Positions 1 through 12,618 of a stretch of DNA of 64,000 nt are shown piece by piece (the first letter of the stretch is position 1; the number at the start of each line of letters is the position of its first letter). Made by a program: the position numbers and the translations under genes. The notes under the pieces are model-generated. The model saw only the letters and a list, made by a program, of their open reading frames with translations, searched no databases and was not told the DNA's origin. This DNA comes from Nymphaea colorata (lineage: Eukaryota; Streptophyta; Magnoliopsida; Nymphaeales; Nymphaeaceae), in NCBI RefSeq assembly GCF_008831285.2, contig NC_045145.1, positions 16,738,802 through 16,802,801 on the forward strand. Reading direction: 5' to 3'.

Positions 1-1904
1 TCTCATGGTTCTTTAGGATCTGTGAACCAAAATCCTGTCATTAATGAGGCACTAAATTTGGCTTCATCCATTGGGATCGCTAAGCCCATCGACTGCAAGC
101 TTAATATGCAAAAAACTTGCACCGCCCAACTTCTTATGATGTTTAAGTCTCGCTGATCTCTTTGAAAATTGGCTTAGCTGAGCTGGTAGGTGATCGCTGT
201 TATCGATAGCATTAACACTTAGACACGAAAACATAAACGTAAATGCTTATTGGTAGTCAATGCTAATCAGCCTCAAGAATAATGAACTACTATCCAGTTA
301 TCTACTCTTCAAGCTACTGCATGGAGTTACATTTACAAAAGCATGGTTAGCATTGTCAATAGTCTCGTTCTGTCTCCATGGGCATTGCATTATCGGTCGG
401 GTCGGTGAGTGTTTAGCCGTTAGTTCAATTTTCATGGACGCTACTTCTTTATACCGCAAAGATAGCGGACACTACTCTCAATGTCAATTTTTTTTTATCA
501 TGCTTTTGAATGCATAGTTATATCTTGTAATGTGTTTTATCAAAGGTTATATATTGAGAACTTCAACTTGAAGGAGGTCGTGAATTCCAGTGTGGGTTGC
601 GCGCACGCAACAAATATGCACACAAAAAAGAAAGAAGGGAGGTAGGAGTACTTAAAAGTTTTTTTTTATAAAGGCATATACATTTTAGTCTTTTAATATT
701 TTTATATTCACTTGTTATCATTTTAGAAGTGTTTTTTTTTTAACTTTAATGGGAGAAACATTTTAATCATTACACGCCTGGTGCATGCAGAGAGGGATGT
801 GTACCAAACTCGCTTGGATCATATATATATATATTTTGCTTAGCCTCCCAAATCCCTTGCCACAAGAGACATAACCGTGATAGATATGGTCCATTCCAAT
901 CCTTCTGGTCGTGTTTGAATGGTGGGAGAGGATAGTCTACTTGAGGCAGACAGTCTACCTACAGCATAGCGATTAAAACATGATAAGATGCATCCCTTCG
1001 TCATTAATTATCATTTAGTTTGTATGATTTTTTAAAAACTGTGTCATTTTGGATAGAGCTAGAATTTTTTCAGGCAAAATTAAAGTTTTTAAATTTTGAC
1101 ATGGACTGAAATATTATTTTTTAAAATATTTCATATAGACCAAGTAAAATATTCTAAAATTTACATGTTTGTCTTTTTTTTTTTAATTTTTTGAGGTGGT
1201 GCTAAGGCCCATCCCTTTGACTCTACCCGTGATTGTCTGGGTTGAAACTGAAAAAAAGGTGGAAATGTCTTGAGACTATCTATCTCATACTATTTCTTTC
1301 AACAAAAAAGGAAAAACAATATCTCTTTTCTCAGTTTTCTCATTGCACTTCTGACAAAAAGCTACAAACTCCCATATTAAAAAAGAGAAAGCAATTAGAG
1401 ATAGATCACAAAGTTGAGCATGGTCGAGTGAGTAACCCTACGTCGAGCTTTGGACGCGCCTAGCTTGGGACAGCACTAACGTCGTATAAAATGTGCATGT
1501 GATTGAACATTCTCCAAACTTCCATTCAAGCCCGGACCTTGTTGAGGTGCCAACGTACGCAATGACGCACTAGAGAACAAGTTCAGGAAATTAAGAACAA
1601 GTTCAGGAAATTAAGAGGGAGAGCGACAATGTTCATAGTAAGACAGAAGAAGGATCAACGCATATCCGTTATCTGCTATCCAATCATATGAGTTTTACAA
1701 ACACAATAGTTCATGCACAAGATTTCAAAGAGACATGTCATAGACTTACGTGTTTCTAGGGCAGCCTACTTTTTCATGTGCACGAGTCCTTGGTGGTTGT
1801 TAAAGATGAGGCTCTCTCTAGCTTTCGAGATCAAGAAGAAGAAAGAAGGAAAGAAGCAAACACACAAGAATACAATGATTCACTTGATTTGAAAAGACTA
1901 AGAT
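1..1904. other. AT-rich intergenic DNA, no gene seen
   Basis: The short open frames here have no recognisable domain and no splice context. Poly-T tracts and a short TA run near 823-834 are visible. A 20-bp unit is repeated twice in tandem at 1574-1613. I see no RNA gene. Confidence 0.6.
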
Positions 1905-2038
1905 GGCATTTGGATGACACCTTCTTTTAACCCAGTTTCTAAAAAACTAGGTTTTATGAAAACCAAGTTTTTTAATGAGTTTTAAAGACTTTCTTTTGTT
2001 GTTTAGTTGGCACATTCAAAATCTGGTTTTTGAATAAC
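1905..2038. repeat. fragment related to the neighbouring MITE
   Basis: This stretch has a TTTGGATGACACC-like end followed by runs resembling AAACCAGGTTTT. The same motifs build the inverted-repeat element that starts immediately after it. It is probably a truncated or rearranged second copy of that element; no clean boundaries or target duplication were found. Confidence 0.4.
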
Positions 2039-2041
2039 TTA

Positions 2042-2606
2042 AGGGTGTTTGGACGACATCCTAAAACCAGGTTTTTGAGAGATAAAATCTGGTTTTACCC
2101 CAAAACCAGTGGCGTAACTACATTGTGACTGATGTAGGCAACTGCCCCCACCAGTCTATATATATATATAAAAGTGTCCCACTAGATTTGAGTATTTTTG
2201 TATTTTTAAACAAGTGTTCCTCCAACGAATTTTCTAGCTCGGCTACTGTCCAAAACACCATTTCAAGAATGTTTAGATGACATTAAATTTGGGTTTTCGT
2301 CAAATCTTGGTTTTCATGAAGGGCCTATTCATGTAAGACTTTTTTTTGTCCATAAACCCAAGTTTTTCACTTGTCATCCAAACCAAGTTTACAAAATTGA
2401 GTTTTCAACGAGCATTCAGAAAACCATGTTTTTTGTGGGTGTCATCCAAACACACTCAAAGGGGAGCAGGTTTTCCACTTCTTTTTGCAAACCAGGTTTT
2501 GTCAAAACTGGGTTTTCTTCAAACCCAGTTTTGATGTCTCCCAAACACTTCAAAAACCTGGTTTTGCCTAAAAAATCAGGTTTTGAACCTGTCACCCAAA
2601 CACCCC
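2042..2606. mobile_element. PIF/Harbinger-like MITE, 565 bp, with nested insertion
   Basis: The left end reads AGGGTGTTTGGACGACA. The reverse complement of the right end reads GGGGTGTTTGGGTGACA. TTA lies directly on both sides (2039-2041 and 2607-2609), matching the 3-bp target duplication typical of PIF/Harbinger MITEs. The interior is built from many direct and inverted copies of a core like AAACCAGGTTTT, with TTTGGATGACA-like pieces also near 2270, 2385 and 2440, so it may be a composite of several copies. No transposase is encoded, so it would be non-autonomous. The superfamily call is inferred from the termini and the TTA flank. Confidence 0.6.
2107..2248. mobile_element. hAT-like MITE, copy 1 (nested), 142 bp
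   Basis: The element starts CAGTGGCGTAA and ends CTCGGCTACTG, giving imperfect inverted ends. It is flanked by CCCAAAAC (2099-2106) and TCCAAAAC (2249-2256), an 8-bp target duplication with seven matches, as expected for hAT elements. It interrupts the larger MITE at 2042-2606 and is therefore younger. Related copies lie at 7002-7137 and 16477-16631. It has no coding capacity. Confidence 0.65.
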
Positions 2607-2609
2607 TTA

Positions 2610-5600
2610 ATAGTACTCACTGCATCCATGTCCCCATTAAGTCTCTTTTTTGAAAACAGAAGATTAAATTGAGTTCATGCTCCTCACTCCAAAACAAAAT
2701 ATTTTCAAAGATGGCAGAACAAGAATCGACTGAACATCTCGAGCACAATCTCAAACCCCAGTGACGGAAGATAACGTGTGCAGGGGGCCAAAAAACAGTG
2801 AGCTGGGACAATCCCCATCAAGAACTATCAAAAAGCCATGATGAAAGTGAATAGCCAATAGAAGGAGCATGGCTGGATCTGAGGCTTTTTTCAGCTAGTG
2901 GGTGGGGGCTACATGCCATCATCCTGATAATGTATGCCTCTTTCCACACAGCCTATGCCCACAAAATCTTTTTGCTCTTCCATACAAGAGAAAAGACACT
3001 GTACCGGTGCATAATAGCCATGGGAGAGGCCCACATGCCCTTGCTCTTCACCTGGCCAAAGACAGGTGCGGCTAGTATCCACTAACTTTAAGAACATGCA
3101 TGCCTTTCTCTTTACAGAGATGGACCAACCTATGGCTCGTCCACCACCGGCTAAGTTTTGGCACAAAGTTTGGATGTTCAGTGGCTTTTCTCCGATAAAA
3201 TATTCGAAAACTTGGCTGCCAACACTTGCAGACTCGCATTTTGGAGGACGTTCCACAGAAGCATGACATCATTTGGAAGCGTCGAGTTCAAACACCAGTT
3301 CACTCTGTAAGTCTAATTGTGTGAAAGCTCCACCGATCGTTAACAATGTCTCGACTGTTCAAACTTTTTTAGAGTCAATGACAAATGCTCCAATGGCTGC
3401 AGAGTTGGTGGCCATGGTTATCGAAGGCTTTTGTCTAGAGAGGAAGCTCACTTTGCTGGAAACTTCATGCTTCTATGAAACTAGTTTACTGTTTGTGGTA
3501 ACCAAGTATAACTTAAAATGAGAAACTCATTTTCAAATACCTCTATTTTGCTACATAAACAATTATTTTTCTCATATTTTATTCTTTTTCCATTGCATTT
3601 TTGACCCGTAAATTGCGGGTTGTTTTGTATCTCCGACTAAGCTGGTTATGTACGTCATGCTGGTGCAAAAAATTTCATGTGAAATTCTTTCAATTAAATA
3701 AAAAAACTTTTTTGTAAAGACAAAAAAGAAAATGAAAAAAATGAAAAGACACAAAAATGCATGTCCTTTTCAATAATTTCAAAAATGTTCTTTTTTTTTT
3801 CTATTTTAGTGAATGTATGTTGCATGCACCGAACAACACACACAACTCCTAGGGTTTCCGCTTGTTGGCAGGCTAAAATGGTTTTGGACGCTGCACCCAT
3901 ATTGCCAAACTTACTGTGACTAAAGAATTTCTTTAAGAAAGCAACAGCACCCACTTCTCAATGTATGATTACTAAAAACTTACTTTTTAATATTTAAATA
4001 GCAAAAGTTTTTGTTTATTAACTTATCTTCAACTAATAAAACAATTGATATACGTGTCAACGGCTTAGAGCATGAGGCTAAAATGGGCATGTCATCATCA
4101 TGGTCTTGGCCTGAACCAGCAAGGATGGAACACCTGTTCATGCAACCAAAAGGCCCTAGCTTTGAACCACAAAAACCATCGACACACAGAGCCCATATCA
4201 ACAGTGTGGGATTTCAAACCTATAAAATATACTACCATGTTACAAACACAAGGAAAAAGTAGCAACGAAGTCTCAACATCTTCATCCTGCCTATTCATTC
4301 TTCCACTACCAACCTCATTAGATAATGGGATCTCCCTTATGATCCTAACAGTCCATGAAAGCAATCATTCTGATAGGGAATGAACTTTTCTGTGCAAAAT
4401 TATTAACATATTCGAGTGGCCTTCTTTTAATTCCTCACAGTCAAACACGAACACTGGCATCTGTTTCAAAAGTTCAGTCTAAGAGCTAGCGGTACACTGC
4501 AGTGTAACTTGATGTGGACTTCAATGGCAAATACAGGTCTGCTTTGCGTTGTCGAATATCTTATTCTCATTCGTCCCGAACTTTCTTGAATCTAATACGC
4601 GTCTTTCGTGAAGAAAGATAAACAAATTTCAACTTTTTTCTCTCGAGTGTGCGATCTTGTGGTGTCCTGTCCTTATCTTTGAGCTTTGGAATATTGAATC
4701 TGTTGGATCACACGCTTTGCTGAGTGGCGGAACAGGTTGGTCTGCGTTCACACGCATCCTGAATTTCGGCTGTCTCTGTTGCTATGCGCTTGGATTCGAA
4801 CGCTCCTATTGCTAGTTCAAGTCAAAAAGTTACGCGTCTTTGTGTAATCTGTTTAACAATATTGAAATCGTAAAAACAAGAGGCTGGGTTGTGAATGAGC
4901 TTGTTTTTTTTTTTCAATCTAGATTCATTCTAAGAGAAATCTAAAAATATGGATGAGCGCATGAAGTTATTTGATTCACATTTGGATGTAGGTTTAAGGG
5001 GATTAATTATGTAACTGAAGTGACTGTGTATATCCCTTCAATTGGAGCCTGGAGTTTAGACAAAATAAACAGATAATCTCCGGATTGGTAAAGATTTACA
5101 CTACAAAACAAAGATGGGTATTACTAATGCATGGAAAAGTTAATTTCTACTGACATAGTACAGAACAGAACATCAGTGGTGGTATCAGCGACATTATTTT
5201 TACTGACGTTCACAAGAAAACCTCAGTAAAACCATGATGTTTTCCTCGCATCGCTAAAAGCTCTTTTTCATGGTGTTATATCCATCCAGTGGGCTCTAAA
5301 TAAATGAAACATAACAATGTTGTTGTAAATAATGAACATGTTACAAAGACAAGGATTTAGAAACTTTTATTTTGTTTTATTGATGTGTAGATTGAAGAAT
5401 GTTTATGTCTAAGTTCTTATGAAATCTCATCCACACATCAAAAGATCGTAGGTTTCAGTTTGACTTTTTTTTAATCTAAAATCCAATTTAGATTCTTTTT
5501 TGTTCAAAAAGTGCCTCTCAAATGGTTTCTAAGTCAATTCAATTTTGTCATATGCAGCTTCCAAAGGCTTGCGCTGATAAGATCAACAACTTAATGTTGA

Positions 5601-5648
5601 TGATTCAGCAGCTTAATTGTGGATTTCAATTAATTTAATTACCTTATT
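2610..5648. other. intergenic DNA with unassigned short open frames
   Basis: Overlapping open frames occur on both strands at 2909-3272, and on the plus strand at 3273-3521 and 4011-4383. None shows a recognisable domain, a convincing start or splice context, and codon usage does not single out one frame. The region could hold a decayed gene fragment, but I cannot support a product. The rest is AT-rich, with no RNA gene or further clear element. Confidence 0.45.
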
Positions 5649-5657
5649 GATGTTATG

Positions 5658-5898
5658 CAATGTCACCAGGGTGCGGCAACCCTGGTGACGCACCCGCGCC
5701 GACGCGGGTGCGACCCAGATTCGCACCCAACCCGCACCCTATTGATTTCATTTTTTTTAGTTTTTTTTATCAAATTTGATATTATTAATATATTATATTA
5801 ATAAATTATTAATAATAATAAATACCATCGCCGCACCGTAATTTTTTGAGATGTATCGCACTGGCACCGGCACCCGCAGCCGGCATTCTGGTGACATA
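5658..5898. mobile_element. Mutator-like MITE, 241 bp, with tandem GC hairpins
   Basis: Inverted ends centre on TGTCACCAG: the left reads TGTCACCAGGGTGCGGC, and the reverse complement of the right reads TGTCACCAGAATGCCGGC. The 9-bp sequence GATGTTATG lies directly before (5649-5657) and after (5899-5907) the element. A 9-bp target duplication is the Mutator signature. The left half holds two adjacent hairpins: an 11-bp stem at 5662-5672/5679-5689 and a 10-bp stem at 5689-5698/5703-5712. The middle is very AT-rich. No coding capacity. Confidence 0.6.
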
Positions 5899-5907
5899 GA
5901 TGTTATG

Positions 5908-7001
5908 TATTGCACCATTAAATTAAATCTTTAAAATGCAATGTGACAACTCTTTCACCCAAGAAGACTTGCATTTCTAAGGTAAATTTCCATAAAGCAT
6001 CTTGTTAAAAGTCATAATGCATCAAGATCGATCGCCCCCGCTTGAGTGGCAACTAAAATATTTGAAAACGATGAGACGAGAGGTATCGTTTCATAATGGC
6101 AAAGGACACTGGGGTCACTAAAACGGGAACGCTTCAAAAAAGTATTATTTTATGCAATGCTATTAAAATCGGTTTCCCAATCAATAGCAAAGTCAAACGA
6201 TTCATGAAGTCGGTAAATCCAATCAGAATCGGAATCGTTTACCAATTTAATTGGCTAAAATTGATATAAAATTTTAAATTAAACAAAAAATTCAAAATAT
6301 CTTAAAATTAGGAAAAAAAACTTTAAAAAGAATACAAAGCATAAACAGTAAAAAAAAACTTTTAAAACATAAAATTAGGATTTAAATAGTTTTTACGGTA
6401 CATCCTTATGTCACATATATCATTGTTTATGGTTAAAAAAATAATACTCAAAACAAATGAGTTTTTGCGATGAAATAGGTCAAAGGTTCAATTTTCACTG
6501 CAGTGACTGACTTATGTAACTGGAGTTAAATTACCCTAACAGATGAAAAAGGAAAACAAAAATGCTCTCCCTTTCCAGTTTCCACAATATTTTTGTCATA
6601 ATGGATGTAACGACACGAAGACATAAGTTAATAACAAAAGGAATGACTTCTAGTCAGAAGCACCATTATGATTTGTGGGTTTATTTTATTTATTTCCATA
6701 CGAAACGTGAAAGGCTGCGAAATAATGAACGGAGGGACGAATAAACTTAACAAGATTGGCATCTTCTTCCCTTTTTTTTTTTTTTTTTAAAGACAAGAAG
6801 CCAATTGGTTTCAGTCTGACTAACTGTAAATAATTGTAATTTATAAATAGTTTAGTTGTAATAAATAGTTTAATTGTAATTATTCCTTATCATTGCCTGG
6901 TGACAAAAATAATAATGGCACCACAGTCGGTCTCTGCTTAAACATTAACATAATTCCTACTACAACTTGCTGGCACCAATCTTTAGCTTCTCCTTTCTAT
7001 T
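5908..7001. other. AT-rich intergenic DNA, no gene seen
   Basis: Low-complexity A/T tracts dominate. The only open frame of note (6562-6744) lacks any recognisable domain. Confidence 0.6.
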
Positions 7002-7137
7002 CAGTGGCGTAGTCACATTGTGATTGGTGTGGACAACTGCTTACACCAGACTCTTAAAAGTTCTTTATTTTTAAACGAAAATTTTAAATAAAAGTGCCTC
7101 ACCTGATTTGAGTATTTTTAAAATGACTCGGCTACTG
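7002..7137. mobile_element. hAT-like MITE, copy 2, 136 bp
   Basis: It begins CAGTGGCGTAGTCACATTGT and ends CTCGGCTACTG. The interior closely follows copy 1: a GTGTGGACAACTGC-like stretch, then AAAGTGCC, then GATTTGAGTATTTTTA. The flanks TTTCTATT (6994-7001) and TTTTTCTT (7138-7145) agree at six of eight positions, consistent with an old, mutated 8-bp target duplication. Confidence 0.55.
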
Positions 7138-9895
7138 TTTTTCTTCTTCCGCTCTTATTTGTTTTTATTCTTTGTATAATCTTCCAGCTAAACTTTGGCA
7201 GGCGTCGACTGGAGTATTAAATGTATCAAACTCGAAGGAAGTCCAATCACTTAGTGAAGAGCTTGTTGGCTCTGTACTTTGCTAACAGATGGATTACTTT
7301 CTTATGCTTGTTTCTTAAGGGTTTACGCTAACTGCTCCATTTTCTTCTAACAGTCTTTGAAGAAACTAGGGCATTTAATATCTTGGTTAGCATCTTTGGT
7401 CAACTACCTGGTCTTGAAGCAACTGGCACGCCAATATTGTAATCCTCTAAAGAAATATTTAAGAGCTGGTTTTTAATAAGTGGGCGGAAAGAAGTGCGGG
7501 GATTTTGAAATGGGGGAAAAAAATGCATCAAAAATCACAAACCAAGGAATCTATTTAGGTCTGACAGAAACCGGTCTTTCGTTAAGAAAGCCTCCGAAAT
7601 CAAAAAAAAAAAAAAGAAAGACGTTTGGGTGCCTTTTAATTGGTCTAAAAGCATTGGATGGGCTTATAATTGATTAAGTATGGGTAGGAAATTTGTTTTA
7701 GATTTAGGTGGTTTCGCACCTGTTCATGAAGAGGCACTAAAAAAAGGGACGACATAATACCTGAAGGAGCAGTTTGACAGTAAGGAAAATTTGTCATTGT
7801 TTTATGAATTTGTAATTGGAGCTGGTTCTTGAATAATAACTTCAGTGTCCAATGAACTTTCTCCAACTTTTAGAGTAAATTCATGAGGCAGTCCTGCTGC
7901 CAAACAACTTACAAATGATTGCTTCTAAGAATATCGCTAAGTCTCTGGCCAGGGGACAGTTTGTAACGAACGGAAGATCATTTGTTTGGAATATGTTCAA
8001 ACTGGGAAATGAAAAGTGACCTATGTGCATGTGTGTGTGTGCGTGCATTTTTTTTTTCCTTTCACAAAATTTTCTGTATATCTTGAACGTAAATAGATGA
8101 TTAAAAACACATCCGTTTGTCTATATTAAACAGAAAATTTTGCTACCCTTTCTCTCTCTCTCTCTAAAAAGTTAAATTATAGGCTATGGAACTCATGTGG
8201 AGAACATGAGATAAAATACAAACTCCATGTGCTTGTTCATTTCTAATGAAACGATCGGCCTTTCTAGGTGGACCCCAACTGTTAATAATGGGTGCTGGTG
8301 AATCCTTAAAGCCAAAGTTTGCGTTTTCTTTCCATATTCTTCATTTTGTAGGACTCTAATTTTACCATGGCAAGTCTCGGGCCATCTAAACTCAGTGCAT
8401 ATAATTAGAACATATGTTCTCCAATCTTGGTGAGTGAGAGACCATCAAGCCTTATGGAAACAAGACCATAAAAAGAAAAAGCTCAGGCAACACCTCATGG
8501 GAAGTTATTGAACAATGGTTAAATCCTAATCACTTAAATTAGATGGCACATATATATTAGAAATAAGCAAATTTTTCAAGAAAACAAGAACCTTCATGTA
8601 ATAGTTGTATAATATTTCATAACGTAATCAAATTTCAGAAAGAGGGCCAGCTCCTTTCTTCCCACCGTATCTTGTCCTCTTTAATGCATGCAACTCTTGA
8701 GCATTAGCATGGTTAGGGATTCAAATGGGCGGAATATATTATGAAGTTTGATCAATTTTGTGGGTTCAAAGTGCAACCGTTTAGGTGTTAAGTTATCTTT
8801 AATGTAACCAGGGTGACAAGGCAGCTTACACTCAAGGGATTTAAGGTTTTAATCCTGTAGCCACGTCACATTCTGGTGTGCTACTCATTTATACTGCAAA
8901 CGATGACAAGTATAACACTCAAGTTGAATAATATACTATAAGTCGACCTTAACTCCAAAGTAAGCCCGAATAAGACTTGAGAGTTTTACATCAAAGGCAG
9001 TTTCCTTTAAATAAATATTAAATCACCCCAAAATCTGATCTATCTACATCATTAAGCATAGTGATATATGCTAAATTGGAAGAAGTTGAGCTTCTAAGCA
9101 AAACCAGGTAATTGTTTCATAATTGACATCACAACTCTCGCCTTTGCCTAGTCACATGGATGACTTAAGTGTGATTGCTTGAAAAAATCATTTTGAGTTA
9201 TAGATACTGGGAAACTCACTTCTCTTTTCTAAAACTCGCTTCTCTGCTTCTCCTTAATTTGCTTGTTGCCTCATACAGATTCCTTGGACCCCATCAATTT
9301 GCTCCACAGCCAGCTTTCACTTTCTTATTGCTTTATAATTAAGTGTTGGAGCCAGAAAGCAATCTTTAAGAAAGGCCCATTGATATATTTTACAGAATTC
9401 TAGGAGAAGCTTAACCATGCTTTCTACAGTACATACTTTGTTCTGTAATATGTGGAAAGGCCAACCTAATGAGCAGGGGAAGGTTTGACATGAAGGATCC
9501 TGGAATAGAATGACTATTATAAGGGGCATCTCAGTTACCTTAGCAATAAAGATAAAGATGAAGACTTCGATAGAGAATTCGTGCTCTCTTTTCTTATTAT
9601 AGCACAGTTTTTCTCACAAGAGGACACAGTGTTTGAAAGATTTAAATCTATCTCGAATTTTCTTATTACAGAACAAGTCCCTTTTCATGTAAACGCTACA
9701 TTTATGATATTTGACAAAAGAAAAGAAGAAGAAAAAAAAGCTTCAATCTGCACAGACAACAGACAGATGAAAAGATAAAGTACTTTTTCACTTTCGCTTT
9801 CCTGCTATTTCCCGTCCCCTCCACTTATTACCATTCACATATTACAGAGAGAAACGAAGCACTAGGGACATGCATGAATGCTGTCTTGGTAATGG
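7138..9895. other. intergenic DNA and 3' flank of the MYB gene
   Basis: I see no gene. Simple repeats occur (CT near 8150-8165, GT near 8030-8042). The last few hundred bases before 9896 probably include the 3' UTR of the minus-strand MYB gene, but I could not place a poly(A) site. Confidence 0.55.
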
Positions 9896-11126
9896 TCATA
9901 ATGTGTGGTCCAATTCGAAAAACGTCCTCTGATACGGAAAACTGAAAGGGTCGAATGCTAGCGTCTCATCTTCATCAGCGATAGTGGAAGATATCGCCTG
10001 CATGTTCATTCCCCACATGCCAACATCATCAATATCTTGACTCTGCCAGAGAAACATGTTCCCCATGTCTATCATGTCAAACTGCAAGAAGAGTTCTTCA
10101 TGGTTCTTCCATTTTAGGTCTTCATGATTCATGGCCACGGATGATGATGAAGACGGTGGTGGTGCTGCTGCTGCTGGTTGGTACGAGTCGAGGTAGTCAT
10201 TCCATGTGGAGGTGGCACAGGTGGGATCAATGGACTTGCTTGAGCACGGCCCCAAAATCTCATGGGGCTCAACGAGAGGGACTTCATCGGTGCAGAAAAT
10301 CGGATTAATGGCAGAGTCTGTTGGAAGAAGACTGGCAACCATGGGGACAAACGGGGACTCCACAAACAGCTCACTGCTGATGCTTTTGTCCTCCTCTGTT
10401 ACCGTGGAAATGGAGGAGTGTGTCATGGTATTTTGGGCACCTGTGCTTGAATCTTTGCATGTAGCAGAACAGGAAGAAGTCCCCATCTCTTCCTTTGGTG
10501 GTTGAGCACTGTCAGGCTGATCACCGGGAGGGGAGATGGGTTTGTGGGTAACAGGATCAATCCCCATCTTCTTTAACTTCTTTTTGATGTGTGTGTTCCA
10601 ATGGTTCTTTATTTCATTGTCCGTCCTGCCAGGCAAATGTGCGGCAATCTTGGACCATCTGCAATCAAGGTCCTTATAATTGGTGGCAGTTGACAGACAA
10701 AATTTCCCGTGCTAAAGAAGCAAAAGTATAAAAGCCTAAGAGTAAAACAAATGAAAGAATTAAGGGCACCTGTTGCCAAGTTGGGCATGGAGATCTATGA
10801 CCATCTGTTCTTCAAACTCCGACAGCAAACCCCTCTTCAAATCCGGCCTAAGATAATTCGTCCATCTCAGTCTGCAACTCTTTCCACATCTCAGCAATCC
10901 TGAAGCAGAACCAACAAAGGACGCATGTTAGCGAAAGAACTCAAACTTCAACCACAACATACAGAACCTAATCTTCTTGCAGCAGAGACAAACCTGCAAG
11001 TTTGGGGACTGCCCTCCAGCAGCATTGGCCATTGGTTAAGATGAAGTTGATGAGTTTCTTATCTTCCTCCACAGTCCACGGCCCCTTCTTCAGGCCAACT
11101 TTATCACAGCAAGGTTGCCTCCCCAT
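9896..11126 (-). CDS. R2R3-MYB transcription factor, MYB20/43/42/85 type
   Basis: Nuclear DNA-binding protein. Three exons on the minus strand: 11126-10994 (133 nt), 10899-10770 (130 nt) and 10658-9896, with GT-AG introns of 94 and 111 bp, joining to 341 aa. The first two exon lengths are the classic R2R3-MYB pattern. The protein opens [19 protein letters not shown]2 carries W17, W37 and W57. R3 starts with leucine at the first tryptophan position and has W89 and W108, then [31 protein letters not shown] follows, which together with the MGRQPCCDK start places it with the MYB20/43/42/85 group. Members of that group act in secondary-wall and lignin regulation; the role here is inferred. The rest is acidic, Ser/Pro-rich and includes an Ala-Pro-Ser run ([12 protein letters not shown]). 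I did not find a convincing TATA box. Confidence 0.93.
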
Positions 11127-12618
11127 TCTTCTCTGTACTTCAAGCTAACCCCCCAACAAGGTGGATTGGCGAATTTATGCACACAGCACAATCGAGAGAG
11201 AATGAAGAAATAAGAGCACCCCTCTCCCTGTATTTCAACCAAAGTCTGGGAGGTACACGTGCGAGGGGCGTGACAGCACGTGCGAAGCTATTGTCTGATA
11301 ACGGCACTTGAGCTGCTGTTTTGCTTACATTGCAAGGGTGGGGAAGGGAATAGGGCCATGAGGACTTTCTTTCGGGTACACACCAAGCGTGAGATGGCGT
11401 ATAAAGAGGGATGCTCCTCAATCCTCTCCCTCCTTCCCTTTCTCATTTTCACAACGCGTGCCTGTCATGCTTTCACTCCGCCCGCCATCTATTAGGTGCC
11501 GCATGGTTAGCGACTCCCCAAATAATTTTTACTCTCTTCTTCTCAATTCATTTCCTTTTCTTTCTCCGTTATCGTATGTAAAAAACCAGAAGCTCTTACA
11601 TGTGAATATTCTTCCTCTCTTAAAACATTTGTATATTCAGGCACTTGCTCTTCATATGCTCGTTTATCCAATTCAGCAAAGTAGGTACCTGTTAAACAAG
11701 TATAAGAAAAAGGGAATGCATCATATTTATATCTAATCTAACGCAAACATATTCGTGTTTGGTGAAGTGGAAGCTGTAAGGTACGAGCAGCTTATAACTT
11801 AGATACCATGACTTGTTAATTTAAGATGATTCCCTCTCATCGAAGCCGCTGACTCTTAAGTTTCTCTTGTTTTAGAAATCGGGAGAAACTCCCGTCTCCC
11901 GATATGGCCTTCCTCTAGCATGATAAGTTTTAGCTAATTTTGTTGTTTTCAATGGCGGAGGGGACGACAGCGACCGCTCTTGGAAAATTCCCTTCTTCCC
12001 CGAAAGTACCATAATGGAAAAAAGAAAAAGACAAAATCTCGAAAACTATTTTGAGGTAAAGACATGATTTCCAAGGCGGAGGAAATTACACTGTTGACGA
12101 TTGACTTGGGAGAGACCCATGACAAAGACTTTGAAGAAGAGCAAGGGGGGGAAAGTAGAGGCTCACTTTTCCAAAGCACTTTGTTCTTTACACAAGTCAA
12201 TGGTTATTAACGCTTTCATATTTTGATCTTCCACAGCACCACATGTCGTCTCCTTCTTCTTTAGCCCAGTGAGTTGGGCGGTGCTTCCTTGGGACATGTG
12301 GTTTCTGCTATTATGGCTCTTGGCAGCTTTTGTGATGAAACCAGAAGCTTTTGGGCGCACCCAGCCCGGTTGACCCACCCTCTCCAGCCATGCCGGGCTG
12401 CTCTGCAATTAGTGCGCCGTGCCGGGAACTTGGACCCACGACCAAAAGAGGCCGTTGTCCCTTTCTTTACATTTACATGTCCTCGGCCAGCGAGACAAAA
12501 ATGGAGACTCATGCCAACGTGAGGCCCGTAGACGCGGCCAAAGAATTGGTTTAAGATTTCAAACATGTTGGCCGTGGAATTCAGACCTCAACCTTCTTTG
12601 GTGAACTCATTTTTTTTC
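11127..12618. other. MYB promoter side and intergenic DNA
   Basis: The DNA just above 11126 is upstream of the minus-strand MYB gene and should hold its 5' UTR and promoter; no element could be assigned with confidence. Overlapping open frames at 11949-12604 occur on both strands and resemble no known protein. Confidence 0.5.

Noticed and set aside
2909-3521. Gene at 2909-3521 on either strand
   Set aside because: Frames are open on both strands for about 200 bases, without domain, start context or splice partners.
6562-6744. Stowaway MITE suggested by AACGGAGGGACG at about 6728
   Set aside because: The partner end is absent: sequence near 6565 does not form the required inverted repeat.
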